A program made the position numbers and the translations under genes. The notes below the pieces were generated by a model. That model saw nothing but the letters and a program-made list of their open reading frames with translations, ran no database searches and was not told where the DNA came from. 64,000 nt of DNA from Candidatus Poribacteria bacterium (GTDB lineage: Bacteria; Poribacteria; WGA-4E; WGA-3G), in assembly GCA_026706025.1 (NCBI GenBank), contig JAPOZO010000076.1, positions 29,602 through 93,601 of the forward strand. The letters run 5' to 3'. This document shows, in pieces, positions 51,077-61,436 of the stretch (position 1 is its first letter; each line of letters starts with the position of its first letter).

Positions 51077-51097
51077 CTATTGGGTTTCTACTCCGAT
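51070..51097 (-). repeat. 28-bp inverted repeat, left copy beside the MazG gene
   Basis: It matches the right copy (51637-51664) in inverted orientation at 27 of 28 positions. The TAA inside it is the stop of the transglutaminase gene. Confidence 0.85.
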
Positions 51098-51306
51098 TTT
51101 TTCCGTTGTCAAAATCGGGTTTTCGAGAAAAAAATTGTCCCCTCGTAGCATAGCCTTTTAGGTTGTGCCATCAAAAACGTAGTCCGTAATGAAATTATGC
51201 CTTAAATGGCATAATTTGTCTTAGCTTTACATTTGGAGGACGGATATGCGGAAAGGTACTTGAAACAGCAAGCCCATCTAACCGAACCGCAAGGAACAGA
51301 AAAAAG

Positions 51307-51591
51307 ATGACAATTGAAGCGTTTCAGAAACAAATTGAAGATATCTATTACACGCGCGATGCCGAACGCGGTGTACCGCTAACCTTTACATGGTTCGTTG
51401 AAGAGGTCGGCGAATTGGCAAAGGAAATTCGCAAACAGCCGCAGGACATGGAACGGCTGCGAGAGGAATTCGCCGATGTTTTTGCATGGCTCGCTACATT
51501 AGCGAGCCTGCTCGATATTTCTTTAGAGGATGCGGCACAAATCTATGCAGAAGGTTGCCCGAAATGCGAAAACACTCCGTGTGATTGTTAG
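51307..51591 (+). CDS. MazG-like nucleotide pyrophosphohydrolase
   Basis: A 94-residue single-domain MazG-fold protein. The metal motifs are WFVEEVGELAKEIRK (E-E-x-x-E) and LREEFADVFAW (E-x-x-D). It ends in a cysteine cluster CPKCENTPCDC, as in some archaeal-type MazG proteins, possibly a zinc site. The family hydrolyses (d)NTPs to NMPs for housecleaning. AAAAAG is the only purine run before the ATG. The gene lies between 28-bp inverted repeats. Confidence 0.88.
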   Translation: MTIEAFQKQIEDIYYTRDAERGVPLTFTWFVEEVGELAKEIRKQPQDMERLREEFADVFAWLATLASLLDISLEDAAQIYAEGCPKCENTPCDC

Positions 51592-51636
51592 GGTACAACT
51601 AACATTGCTGCCAACTTCAAATAAGGTGCCGAATTC

Positions 51637-51664
51637 ATCGGAGCAGAAACCCAATAGTTAAAAA
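51637..51664 (+). repeat. 28-bp inverted repeat, right copy beside the MazG gene
   Basis: Inverted partner of 51070-51097. The TTA at 51658-51660 is the stop codon of the minus-strand uronate-isomerase-like gene. Confidence 0.85.
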
Positions 51665-52926
51665 TTCAGGAACCGATCGAAATTCCCGCCGAAAAGATTG
51701 TTGACATCCCGTTTGATTTCTGAGGCAGTAAGTGTCCATCCGACATCAAGGAGCGTCTGGTATTTCTCTACCAGAACGTCTGCAATAATCCCACGTGAGT
51801 GCTTCCACTTATAGACGAGTTGATCCAAGATGCGGGCATCTGAATGCTGCGGGATAACGCTTAAACCGAGCAGTTCAATCCGTTCACGTGTGATCTCCTC
51901 AATCACGCTTGGATTGTTCATAAACCACCAACACCCGAATATCATCAGGTTCTTGAATTTCCGTCCGATGACGCATAACTCATGCTGGTTCTCGCGGGAC
52001 AAGAGCGTAACGAGAAACTTGTTGTCAGGATTTTCACGGAGCAACGTCTCCAGACTCGTCAGATCCGCCTTTCCGCTCCCGTCGCCTGCCATCTGGAGTT
52101 GCGGATTAACGGCGCGTTTCACACCGATCATTAGCGCGAACGGGACATTGAATTCACGGGAGATCGGTAGTATACAGTTGTCAAAGAGTCGCCCCAAAAC
52201 GCCATCATCTGGATATTGGAAATCCGGTGGCAGAGAAACCGCCATGTACTTCGGGTTCATCCGCTGAATCCACGTCTCCAAAAACCGGCGTACCTCTTTG
52301 TAAGTTTTCTCTGTTGATAGATTCGGATCAATATCATAGCCAAGACCTCGGAGGTGTTCGTAACCAGTTTCCTGATAGGTATTGATGAGGACATCCATCC
52401 GAAGTGCCGCTTCAAAGCGGGCATCTCCTATTTCGCCAGATTGCCACACCGGTGCCTCTGCTGAATCAAACGGGTCGTTTGTCATCACTACTTTAGAGAC
52501 TTTTGCGCGCTCAAAAACTGTGTCGATAAATGCCTCAACGGTTGTATCCGCAAAGTAGTCGCGATAATCCTGTAGATTGCGCGAACCGACATCCAACCCC
52601 AACGTGTCTAAAGTCGTAACAACCCCGCGGCACGCCTCACTCACCGGCGAGTTCTCAATGAAAAGCGTCTGCCAGATGAGGTCTGCCTGTTCTGCCTTTG
52701 TCATCGCCCAAAATTGATCGTACGAAATATCCGATTTACGGAAGACTTCAGCGATGAGGTAGTGGTAGGTCAGCAATTCATCAATGCCCCATAGTAACAA
52801 CTCACCGAAGGGTGGACTAAAGAGGTGCGTGTGAATATCTGTGATGCTTTGCGTCTCAACAGCATCCAAAACGGCGGTTTCCAACTGTTCTGTGGTCGCA
52901 ATTGTCTGCGTGTAGTTTGCGTTCAT
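51658..52926 (-). CDS. Uronate isomerase-like amidohydrolase-superfamily protein
   Basis: A 422-residue protein resembling glucuronate isomerase (UxaC), which interconverts glucuronate/fructuronate or galacturonate/tagaturonate. ITDIHTHLFSPPFGELLLWG gives the HxH metal motif near the N-terminus. Helix-rich segments with RFEAALRMD and MIGVKRAVNPQ follow, then CWWFMNNPSVIEEITRERIE and the HSDAR segment. It fits a pathway using uronates released by the PL10 lyase at 34852, although the genes are not linked. Confidence 0.8.
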   Translation of the reverse strand: MNANYTQTIATTEQLETAVLDAVETQSITDIHTHLFSPPFGELLLWGIDELLTYHYLIAEVFRKSDISYDQFWAMTKAEQADLIWQTLFIENSPVSEACRGVVTTLDTLGLDVGSRNLQDYRDYFADTTVEAFIDTVFERAKVSKVVMTNDPFDSAEAPVWQSGEIGDARFEAALRMDVLINTYQETGYEHLRGLGYDIDPNLSTEKTYKEVRRFLETWIQRMNPKYMAVSLPPDFQYPDDGVLGRLFDNCILPISREFNVPFALMIGVKRAVNPQLQMAGDGSGKADLTSLETLLRENPDNKFLVTLLSRENQHELCVIGRKFKNLMIFGCWWFMNNPSVIEEITRERIELLGLSVIPQHSDARILDQLVYKWKHSRGIIADVLVEKYQTLLDVGWTLTASEIKRDVNNLFGGNFDRFLNF

Positions 52927-53038
52927 TTCATCCTCCGGATTCAGAAATCCAAAAATTTTTCTTTCAAGGTTTTGGGCATATCATATTTCCTAAGATGTTG
53001 CATTATAAAACAGAGCCGAACGGAGGATACTCCAATCC

Positions 53039-54016
53039 TCATTGTGCTCTGGCAACATCCATAGTTTTGATAATAGATAGAGATTCATCTAACGGCATCA
53101 CATCGCTTTCGAGTTTACCTGCTCGTAGACAGTTGATGACCTCAAGGACTTGGTATTCAAAACCGTTGTCGGTGAATGGGATTTCAATCTGTACGGGTTC
53201 GTTCCCAAAGACTTCAAGTGTTAGGGATGTCGCTCGTGAAAAGTTCGGGATATATATTGACCCTTTTGTGCCGAAGATACGTGCATCCTGTGAGGTCCGC
53301 GTCGTGATTGCACACGACAAACTCGCGATTTGACCCGCATCATAGCTGAGTAGGACGGCGGCTTGTTCATCGACACCGGTTTCGCCGATGTGTGCCAGAC
53401 TCGTTATTCTCGTTGGCACGCCAAACACCATGGACGCTAAAGAGACAGTATAGACCCCAATGTCTAACATTGCACCACCCGCAAGTTCCAGCGCAAACAA
53501 TCTACCTTTCATATTCTCAGCAGTTAATTCCACACGATTGCCGAAATCTGCAGTTAACATACGTGGTTCACCGATGACACCATCTGCCAGCCATTCCCGC
53601 ACCTGAACCATTACTGGGATGAAACGGGTCCACATGGCTTCCATGAGGAATTGCTTATGTTCGCGTGCACACGCGATCAACGCCTCAGCCTGCTTCGCAT
53701 CCACAGTGAGCGGTTTCTCACATAAAACCGCTTTTCCTGCTTCCAAACACAGCATCGCACACGCTTTATGGAAAGGATGCGGCGTAGCAACATAGACAAC
53801 ATCTACTTCAGGATTATTCGCCAGTTCAACGTAATTACCGTGTCTATGTGGAACATCAAACGTATCTGCGAATGCATCAGCTCTCTGGAGGTCGCGCGAA
53901 CCGACAGCGATAATCTCCGCATCAGGAATCGCTTCCAACGCAGAAGCGAACTTATGTGCAATACCACCAGGACCGAGTATACCCCATCTTATCTTTTTTT
54001 CCATCTGGATACCCAT
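53039..54016 (-). CDS. Gfo/Idh/MocA family oxidoreductase
   Basis: A 325-residue NAD(P)-dependent oxidoreductase: Rossmann motif RWGILGPGGIAHKFASALEA, VATPHPFHK, and the EKP signature in AVLCEKPLTVDAKQAEALIA. The C-terminal domain has GGAMLDIGVYTVSLASMVFG, typical of the trans-dihydrodiol-dehydrogenase-like branch. The ATG at 54016 is two bases past the stop of the PH-like gene; an ATG four codons later is an alternative. Substrate unknown, plausibly a sugar. Confidence 0.92.
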   Translation of the reverse strand: MGIQMEKKIRWGILGPGGIAHKFASALEAIPDAEIIAVGSRDLQRADAFADTFDVPHRHGNYVELANNPEVDVVYVATPHPFHKACAMLCLEAGKAVLCEKPLTVDAKQAEALIACAREHKQFLMEAMWTRFIPVMVQVREWLADGVIGEPRMLTADFGNRVELTAENMKGRLFALELAGGAMLDIGVYTVSLASMVFGVPTRITSLAHIGETGVDEQAAVLLSYDAGQIASLSCAITTRTSQDARIFGTKGSIYIPNFSRATSLTLEVFGNEPVQIEIPFTDNGFEYQVLEVINCLRAGKLESDVMPLDESLSIIKTMDVARAQ

Positions 54017-54018
54017 TT

Positions 54019-54450
54019 TTAAGAAGCAGGTTTTGATTCGATTTTGCTGGTGATAAAATTAATGATTTCTTCAGGAGGGTGTTTGCCAAATCGGATGTAA
54101 ACACCACGGAAGTTTTCGAGGCGTGTTGGGCGGGCGAACGGACTGAGCAGCACCCCGTTCGCGTCAGTGTAAAAACTGCGAAATGTTTCCCAAGGTCGCT
54201 CCAGTCTGTAGAAGCAACAACTTGTAATAATAAGCTTATCCGATTCAAACTGGTGGTGAAACGGCAGGAAATATTTATAAAGCGATCCGATGAGAAAAAT
54301 AGCAGACAGGACGGCGACGTAAATTAATTGGAAACCCAGATAGATGATAAGTAAGAGGAGTCCCAACAAAAGCCCTAATAGTACAGATTTGCGCCAATTC
54401 TCAACGAGCGGATGCACTGTCCATGAAAGCGTTATAGGCGCGTCCGACAT
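54019..54450 (-). CDS. Small membrane protein with PH-like (YcxB/YdbT-type) tail
   Basis: A 143-residue protein with one or two transmembrane segments (about 22-60, VLLGLLLGLLLLIIYLGFQL) and a beta-rich soluble part (LIITSCCFYRLERPWETFRS, LENFRGVYIRFGKHPPEEII). It resembles bacterial PH-domain membrane proteins. It lies between secG and the oxidoreductase gene on the same strand. Function unknown. Confidence 0.65.
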   Translation of the reverse strand: MSDAPITLSWTVHPLVENWRKSVLLGLLLGLLLLIIYLGFQLIYVAVLSAIFLIGSLYKYFLPFHHQFESDKLIITSCCFYRLERPWETFRSFYTDANGVLLSPFARPTRLENFRGVYIRFGKHPPEEIINFITSKIESKPAS

Positions 54451-54505
54451 ACTGGTACTCTTTTCCTAAGAACGATCTCCGACATGTTTGTGAATGCGAG
54501 CGAGA

Positions 54506-54925
54506 CTATTCTGTGCTATCTGTGGTACCGCCATCAATCTCTGTCTTTGAGTCATCTTGGGTATCACCGCCACTGCCTTCATCTGTTGTGGTTTCAACGG
54601 TCCCTTCATCTGTAGTATCAGCAGGTTCAGTTGTCCCTTCTTGTGTCGTTTCCTGTTCAATCGGTGTGAGTTCACCGCCGATATTCTCGCCGTAGAAACG
54701 CATCAGGAACAGCGAAATAACCATGAACGCGATCGCAAGCCATGTCGTCAGCTTACCGAGAAAGGTTGCGGCACCGCGTCCTCCAAGAACGGACTGCATC
54801 TCCGCGCCACCAAACGCGCTTGATGAAAGCCCTTCACCTTTACTGTCCTGTAATAAAATAATCAGCGTCAAAACAACGCAGACAGGCACGAAAAGGAATA
54901 ATACAAAGCCGATGATAATTTCCAT
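54506..54925 (-). CDS. secG: Protein translocase subunit SecG
   Basis: A 139-residue protein with two transmembrane helices (about 3-22 and 58-77) and the SecG loop QDSKGEGLSSSAFGG with GRGAATFLGKLT. SecG stabilises SecYE during protein export. The C-terminal 55 residues are a Thr/Asp/Glu-rich tail (TTEPADTTDEGTVETTTDEG), longer than usual. The gene follows tpiA by 14 bases, giving the common gapA-tpiA-secG order. Confidence 0.95.
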   Translation of the reverse strand: MEIIIGFVLFLFVPVCVVLTLIILLQDSKGEGLSSSAFGGAEMQSVLGGRGAATFLGKLTTWLAIAFMVISLFLMRFYGENIGGELTPIEQETTQEGTTEPADTTDEGTVETTTDEGSGGDTQDDSKTEIDGGTTDSTE

Positions 54926-54939
54926 TTGATAGTTCCCTC

Positions 54940-55695
54940 CTATGAGTCAAACTTCACAATTTGCGCAAACGATTCCGCCTCAAGACTTGCACCACCGACA
55001 AGAGCACCATCTACATCCGGTTGTGCCATCAATTCCGATGCATTCTCCGGTTTAACACTCCCGCCGTATTGAATGCGTATCTGCGACGCGACTTCTGCTG
55101 AGTACAACTTTGCCAGCAGCCCTCGAATGAAGTTGTGAACCTCTTGTGCTTGGTCAGGCGTAGCGGTTTTTCCAGTGCCAATCGCCCAAACGGGTTCATA
55201 GGCAATAACACAAGATAACAACTCGGCAGCGGCTAAACTCGCAATGCCACCCGTAACATGGTCTTCAATGACCGCTTCTGTCCGTCCGGCTTCCCGTTCT
55301 TCAAGTAGTTCACCGACACAGATAATCGGTTTTAGTCCATGTGCTAACGCCGCTTTCACTTTCTGATTCACACTCTCATTCGTCTCACCGAAGTATTGCC
55401 GCCGTTCCGAGTGACCAATAATGACGTAGTCGCACCCGACATCCTTGAGCATTGGCGCGGAGACCTCGCCGGTAAACGCCCCGCTATCCTCTGAATAGAC
55501 ATCCTGTGCTGAGAGACGTATATTGCTGTCTGTTATCACATCGCTAACCGCAGCAAGTGCCGTAAAAGTTGGCGCGACAATAATTTCGACACCGTTAACA
55601 TCAACAACCGATGCCTTTAATGCCGTTGTGAGCGCGATTGCTTCCGAAACCGTTTTGTTAAGTTTCCAATTCCCTGCAATGATAGGTGTTCTCAT
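54940..55695 (-). CDS. tpiA: Triosephosphate isomerase
   Basis: A 251-residue glycolytic enzyme interconverting dihydroxyacetone phosphate and glyceraldehyde-3-phosphate. GNWKLN (catalytic Lys), IIGHSERR (catalytic His), AYEPVWAIGTG (catalytic Glu) and QYGGSVKPENA are all intact. The ATG at 55695 fits the family start (MRTPIIAGNWKLN) and has GGAAAGG just before it; a longer frame to 55755 overlaps gapA and is rejected. Confidence 0.97.
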   Translation of the reverse strand: MRTPIIAGNWKLNKTVSEAIALTTALKASVVDVNGVEIIVAPTFTALAAVSDVITDSNIRLSAQDVYSEDSGAFTGEVSAPMLKDVGCDYVIIGHSERRQYFGETNESVNQKVKAALAHGLKPIICVGELLEEREAGRTEAVIEDHVTGGIASLAAAELLSCVIAYEPVWAIGTGKTATPDQAQEVHNFIRGLLAKLYSAEVASQIRIQYGGSVKPENASELMAQPDVDGALVGGASLEAESFAQIVKFDS

Positions 55696-55706
55696 AGTCC
55701 TTTCCA

Positions 55707-56792
<1,086 letters not shown>

Positions 56793-56906
56793 CTAAAACA
56801 TTAAGAACTTAGAGAAGCGAACATACAGATTTTTCACAAATATCGACTCGCAAGCGATACTCCTTGATTTGCTATTATCCAATTTTTACGATCTAAAATC
56901 TTTTTA

Positions 56907-56935
56907 ATTATACCCTAAAATGAAGTAAATTGCAA
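56907..56935 (-). promoter_or_regulatory. Predicted sigma70 promoter of gapA-tpiA-secG
   Basis: Minus-strand TTGCAA (56935-56930) and a perfect TATAAT (56912-56907) with a 17-base spacer; the leader to gapA would be about 190 bases. Confidence 0.65.
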
Positions 56936-57113
56936 GTGCTGTTTAAAGCCAGAGGTATTCAATTGTCGAATTGTGCTGAATGCACGTCGCTTATGGGCGC
57001 GGATGCTGCAAATCTCGGATGACATGGATTTTTAGGTTTCGTTATCCCGAACCGGTTTGAAATTTGGAGGGTTTTCCAGAGGATTGAATAGCTCTGAATC
57101 CATTTGATTTTTA

Positions 57114-57142
57114 TTGACATTTTTAGAGGTGTCTGTTATACT
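57114..57142 (+). promoter_or_regulatory. Strong predicted sigma70 promoter of the 57269 gene
   Basis: A perfect TTGACA and TATACT with a 17-base spacer, about 127 bases before the ATG. Confidence 0.75.
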
Positions 57143-57268
57143 TTCGCAAAATTGATTGAATGCGATACGTCAGGATTAGGAAGGAATTCATCGTATCGTC
57201 ATTTAACGAAAAACCCTCAACTTTAGTATACTTCATAGCAACCATAATCCATCTGTGAAAGACAAAAT

Positions 57269-60200
57269 ATGCCAAGTTCAAGTATCCCGATCAACGCTTC
57301 GATCCCATGGACGAAGCGAATTTCAATTTATATACTGTGCCTCCTGCTCGCGCTTTGTATATTCACATCCATTGGTCATGCGCAACCACACCTCGTTTTC
57401 GTTGTAGGCGAAAATGAGTACCGCTCTGAAGTAACGATGCCCGCGTTGGCTCAGGTGTTAGCAGACCACTACGGCTTCCGCACTACACTTCTCTTAGACG
57501 ACGTACTTCAGGGAGGCGAGGGGAACAACATCAACGGTCTTGATGCGTTAGAGACAGCAGACCTCCTTGTTTTGTATCTGCGATTTCGTCAACTGCCTGA
57601 AGCTCAACTTGCGTTGCTACAAAAGTACATCGACCGGGGCGGTCCCATCATTGCTTTCCGTACAACGACGCACGCCTTTGCTTACGAAGAGGATGATCAG
57701 CAAGCGACGTGGTGGAACAATTTCGGTGCTCGAGAACTCGGTGCACCGTGGATTTACCACTACGGACACGGGGCAAGCACTGATGCTACAATCGTTGGCA
57801 ATCATCCGATTCTTACAGGTGTGAGTCCAGGGTTTCACGTCCGCTCCTGGACTTACCATGTTCGACCCGACTATCCGCCGAAAGATGCCCAGGTCTTAGT
57901 GCAGGGTCGCCCTGTATTTCCCGAAGGCGAGCGTGGCGATGCAGAGACGGTTAATCCAATTGCCTGGACGCACACGCACTCCGGCGGTGGGCGTGTGTTT
58001 ACAACGACAATGGGACACCCAGAGGACTTCGGAGTGAGTGACTTTCGTCGCCTTGTCGTTAACGGCATCTACTGGTGCCTCAACCGCGAAGCCCCGCGTC
58101 GCTATCCACCCGGTTGGCGTGTTAAAACCGGACAACCGTGGCGGGATATGGATTATGGTCCTTACCTCTCTACAGCTGTCGCCGCGAATGCTAATAACCT
58201 GACTTACAAAGGGCTTGTTATCCCGCTCACCCCAGATCTCGCGAGTGGGGCGGTGGTGTTTGACACAGACTTGTTGCGCTACTCTGCGGGTTGGATAGAT
58301 GGATTGATTGACTTCGTTGATGTTGCCTATAACGGTTGGCATCAGAGTTTTCCATCAATTGAGGGCAAACTGCTGTGGGAAAACCCGGTAGGTCCCGGTT
58401 GGGCGAAGGATGGCAGCTTTGAGGATACACGCGCTGTTCCTTTTGGGCCCTTACCCAAGGATTGGGCGCATTGGAAAGGATTGTATCTTCACGGTAATCA
58501 GGTTGTTTTATCGTATATGGTAGGCACTCGCACGGTGCTGGAAACCCCGTCGCTTGAAAGCGAAGAAAAAGGGTTCGCTTTTGCCCGTACTTTTCATCTC
58601 GGCCCATCTGTATCGAGTGCGCTTGTCCGTATTGCAACAATCCGTGACGGGGAGGCATCCGCTTTACACGAGTTTCCACGTGGCACCGCGGTCGCCCTAT
58701 GTCCGCCAGAGACAGCACCCGGCGCACCAGGCAGTCTGCTTGCTGCTCTGATTGACGCACCGGAGGGCACACGGTGGGAGACGGTGAAGAACGAGCTCCG
58801 TGTCCGGTTTCCACCATCTGAGCAAGCAATTTCAGCTAAAATCCTGATTACGCCAGCGATCCAAGATACACTCGAGTTGGATGTATGGACACAATTCATT
58901 GAAACCTCGCCGCCTATAGCAGATCTGACGAAGCTGATCCGAGGGGGGCCGCAGCGTTGGTCGGAGAAACTCGTCACGACTGGAGACATTGATATACAAC
59001 AACAACTCAAGGTGGAAAAGGTAAAAATCGATGCCGAGACAGCGACTTGGCACTTAGAAAAAGATGGATACCTTCCGACAGTGCTTTCGATAGATAATCT
59101 GTCACCGGTTCTTGGCGATGTCGGTAGTACAAACCAGTGTATAGCTGTCCTGCGCCCGCCCACCAAAACCACACAGTCCGCGTCGGAAACTGATGAACAG
59201 AAGAGCGACACTGCTTTGATCGGACACTGGCATTTCGACGAGGGGAGCGGTTCGCATGCCGTGAGTGCGCTACCCCGGGAGGCGGCAATTGTGCTTGATG
59301 GGGTCCGCTGGGAAGCCGGGCAGTGGGGCGATAGCCTTTCATTTGATGGCGAAGTGGAAGCCCGTTTTGACGAAAATCTCCCCCTTGATTTTGACACCAC
59401 TGACCTAACTTTCGCTGTGTGGATTTCCACCCAGAACGACGGTACAATCTTCGCTGAATCGCTTGAGGCATCGGAGTGGGTACCCAATGGCAAAACCTTT
59501 TTTATCCAAGATGGGCATTTGATATTTGATGTCGGCTGGGTCGGTGCAATCGGCGGTGGGCAATCCGTTGATGATGGCACTTGGCATCATGTGGGATTGA
59601 CGTGGCGACATCAGAGTGGTACAGTGACGCTGTTTTTGGACGGCGAGATTGCTGCCGAAGGTACCCTTAAGCCAGAAGCGGCATTGGAAAATGACATTTG
59701 GCGGCTCGGGTTCACCGCAGCGGATTTTCCAGAAGGATCTCCATGGTTTGAAGGGAGGCTTGATGACCTGCATTTATACAACCGCGCCCTCTCACCCGAC
59801 GAGATGTCCGCGCTCTACCAGCAACTCCGAGAGCCACCGCTGATTGCCGCAGCTCTGGTCGAACCGATTGCGGGTGCGAAATGGCGCGTTGACGCTGAGC
59901 GTGTTTCCCTCGACCGGCCTGCGGACACAATCGCATCGGTGCTGATATGGGAGGGTAGCGAATCGAAACTCTCAGATTTCGCCCGATTAGTGGAAAACGG
60001 TGGACTTGACCCTGGTCAACCGTTCGCGATCGACAGGATAAATTGGCCCGCGCAAAATCCGTGGGCTTCGTGGCTACGTTTCGGTGGGTTCGACTTCTTT
60101 CCAGACGGCAATCGTGCCGCGCTTTCCACTTGGAACGGCGATGTCTGGACAGTCACTGGACTCAATGATACCTTGGACACACTCGTCTGGCAACGTATCG

Positions 60201-61378
60201 CTACCGGTCTGAACCAACCGCTCGGACTTAAAATTGTCGGACAGCAGATTTACGTTGTCGGACGCGACCAGATCACCCGCCTCGTTGATCTCAACGCAGA
60301 CGGCGAAACCGACTTCTACGAGAATTTTAACAATGATGCCTACAACAGTGAACACTTCCACGAGCAGGTTATGGACCTGCAGACCGATGCAGCGGGTAAC
60401 TTCTATTACATGAAATCTGCCCGACATGCACTGCCTGCGCAACACCCGCACCATGGCACGCTTATCCGAGTGTCGCCGGATGGGGAACAATCTACTGTGA
60501 TCGCTTACGGATTTCGCGCATCAAATGGGCTTGGGATTGGTCCCGGTCCTATATTCTACGGTACAGATCAGGAAGGCTACTGGATGCCTGCCAACCGTCT
60601 GAACCGTATCGCTGTTCCGGGTAGATTCTATGGTAACCGCTGGGGCTGGTATCCACCGGGCGAACCGCCAGACGGTTATGAGCCGCCCCTCTGCTGGATC
60701 GCACCTTTTGTTGACCGATCCCCGGCGGCACCGATTTGGATTCCTGCCGGTACCTGGGGGGAAATGGGAGATTCTCTACTCTCGCTGAGTTACGGTACTG
60801 GAAAAGTATACGCCGTCCTTCAGCACCAAACAGAGGCAACTGTACAAGGTGCGCTCACCGAACTCGGTGTGGAGCTGCCTACTGGAGTGATGCGTGGACG
60901 ATTCCATCAGATCAGTGGGGACCTCTATCTCGTAGGACTATTTGGCTGGTCGTCTGACAAACAAGAAGATACCGGTTTCTACCGGATTCGCAGGACCGGC
61001 ACCCCCCTCCGAACCCCTAAATCGCTCCGTGCTGTCAGCGGTGGCTTAATCATCAATTTCTACACACCCCTTGCACCGGAGTCCGCCCAAAATCCAGAGA
61101 ACTGGCGGGTGCAAAGTTGGGAATACCGCTGGACTGAACACTACGGTTCACCACAGTTGAAGCGTTCCGGCGAGGAGGGCAGGGACATCCATTCTGTCCA
61201 ATCTGCAACGCTTTCTGCGGATGGCAAAACCGTTTTTCTCAAAATCCCAAGCCTGACCCCTACAATGCAGTTCCACGTCAACATCACGGGCAGCTTCGCA
61301 GACGGCATCCCCTTGGATTGCTATCTGCACGGCACAATACACACCCTTGAAGATGGACATAGCACTGAGGCTCCATAA
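57269..61378 (+). CDS. Giant secreted ThuA-like / LamG / propeller protein
   Basis: A 1369-residue protein with a signal peptide (hydrophobic residues 18-36, ending GHAQ). In order: a ThuA-like glutamine-amidotransferase fold (about 40-280; VFVVGENEYRS, TTTHAFAYE, FTTTMGHPEDFG); a middle region like DUF6797 (about 290-560); a LamG/concanavalin domain (about 645-850; LIGHWHFDEGSG, HVGLTWRHQSG, LDDLHLYNRALS); a glucose/sorbosone-dehydrogenase-like propeller (about 930-1240; FFPDGNRAALSTWNGDVW, GFRASNGLGIGPG); and a C-terminal beta domain. Such proteins probably act on sugars outside the cell. It has its own strong promoter. Confidence 0.88.
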   Translation: MPSSSIPINASIPWTKRISIYILCLLLALCIFTSIGHAQPHLVFVVGENEYRSEVTMPALAQVLADHYGFRTTLLLDDVLQGGEGNNINGLDALETADLLVLYLRFRQLPEAQLALLQKYIDRGGPIIAFRTTTHAFAYEEDDQQATWWNNFGARELGAPWIYHYGHGASTDATIVGNHPILTGVSPGFHVRSWTYHVRPDYPPKDAQVLVQGRPVFPEGERGDAETVNPIAWTHTHSGGGRVFTTTMGHPEDFGVSDFRRLVVNGIYWCLNREAPRRYPPGWRVKTGQPWRDMDYGPYLSTAVAANANNLTYKGLVIPLTPDLASGAVVFDTDLLRYSAGWIDGLIDFVDVAYNGWHQSFPSIEGKLLWENPVGPGWAKDGSFEDTRAVPFGPLPKDWAHWKGLYLHGNQVVLSYMVGTRTVLETPSLESEEKGFAFARTFHLGPSVSSALVRIATIRDGEASALHEFPRGTAVALCPPETAPGAPGSLLAALIDAPEGTRWETVKNELRVRFPPSEQAISAKILITPAIQDTLELDVWTQFIETSPPIADLTKLIRGGPQRWSEKLVTTGDIDIQQQLKVEKVKIDAETATWHLEKDGYLPTVLSIDNLSPVLGDVGSTNQCIAVLRPPTKTTQSASETDEQKSDTALIGHWHFDEGSGSHAVSALPREAAIVLDGVRWEAGQWGDSLSFDGEVEARFDENLPLDFDTTDLTFAVWISTQNDGTIFAESLEASEWVPNGKTFFIQDGHLIFDVGWVGAIGGGQSVDDGTWHHVGLTWRHQSGTVTLFLDGEIAAEGTLKPEAALENDIWRLGFTAADFPEGSPWFEGRLDDLHLYNRALSPDEMSALYQQLREPPLIAAALVEPIAGAKWRVDAERVSLDRPADTIASVLIWEGSESKLSDFARLVENGGLDPGQPFAIDRINWPAQNPWASWLRFGGFDFFPDGNRAALSTWNGDVWTVTGLNDTLDTLVWQRIATGLNQPLGLKIVGQQIYVVGRDQITRLVDLNADGETDFYENFNNDAYNSEHFHEQVMDLQTDAAGNFYYMKSARHALPAQHPHHGTLIRVSPDGEQSTVIAYGFRASNGLGIGPGPIFYGTDQEGYWMPANRLNRIAVPGRFYGNRWGWYPPGEPPDGYEPPLCWIAPFVDRSPAAPIWIPAGTWGEMGDSLLSLSYGTGKVYAVLQHQTEATVQGALTELGVELPTGVMRGRFHQISGDLYLVGLFGWSSDKQEDTGFYRIRRTGTPLRTPKSLRAVSGGLIINFYTPLAPESAQNPENWRVQSWEYRWTEHYGSPQLKRSGEEGRDIHSVQSATLSADGKTVFLKIPSLTPTMQFHVNITGSFADGIPLDCYLHGTIHTLEDGHSTEAP

Positions 61379-61436
61379 TGTAAACCGTACGACATTTCGG
61401 TTTGACAATTTGAAACATTTCGGATACCCTATTGAT

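Noticed and set aside
58594..59580. 328-residue minus-strand frame inside the giant secreted protein
   Set aside because: Ser/Pro/Arg-rich shadow frame with no motifs, opposite a gene with clear domains.
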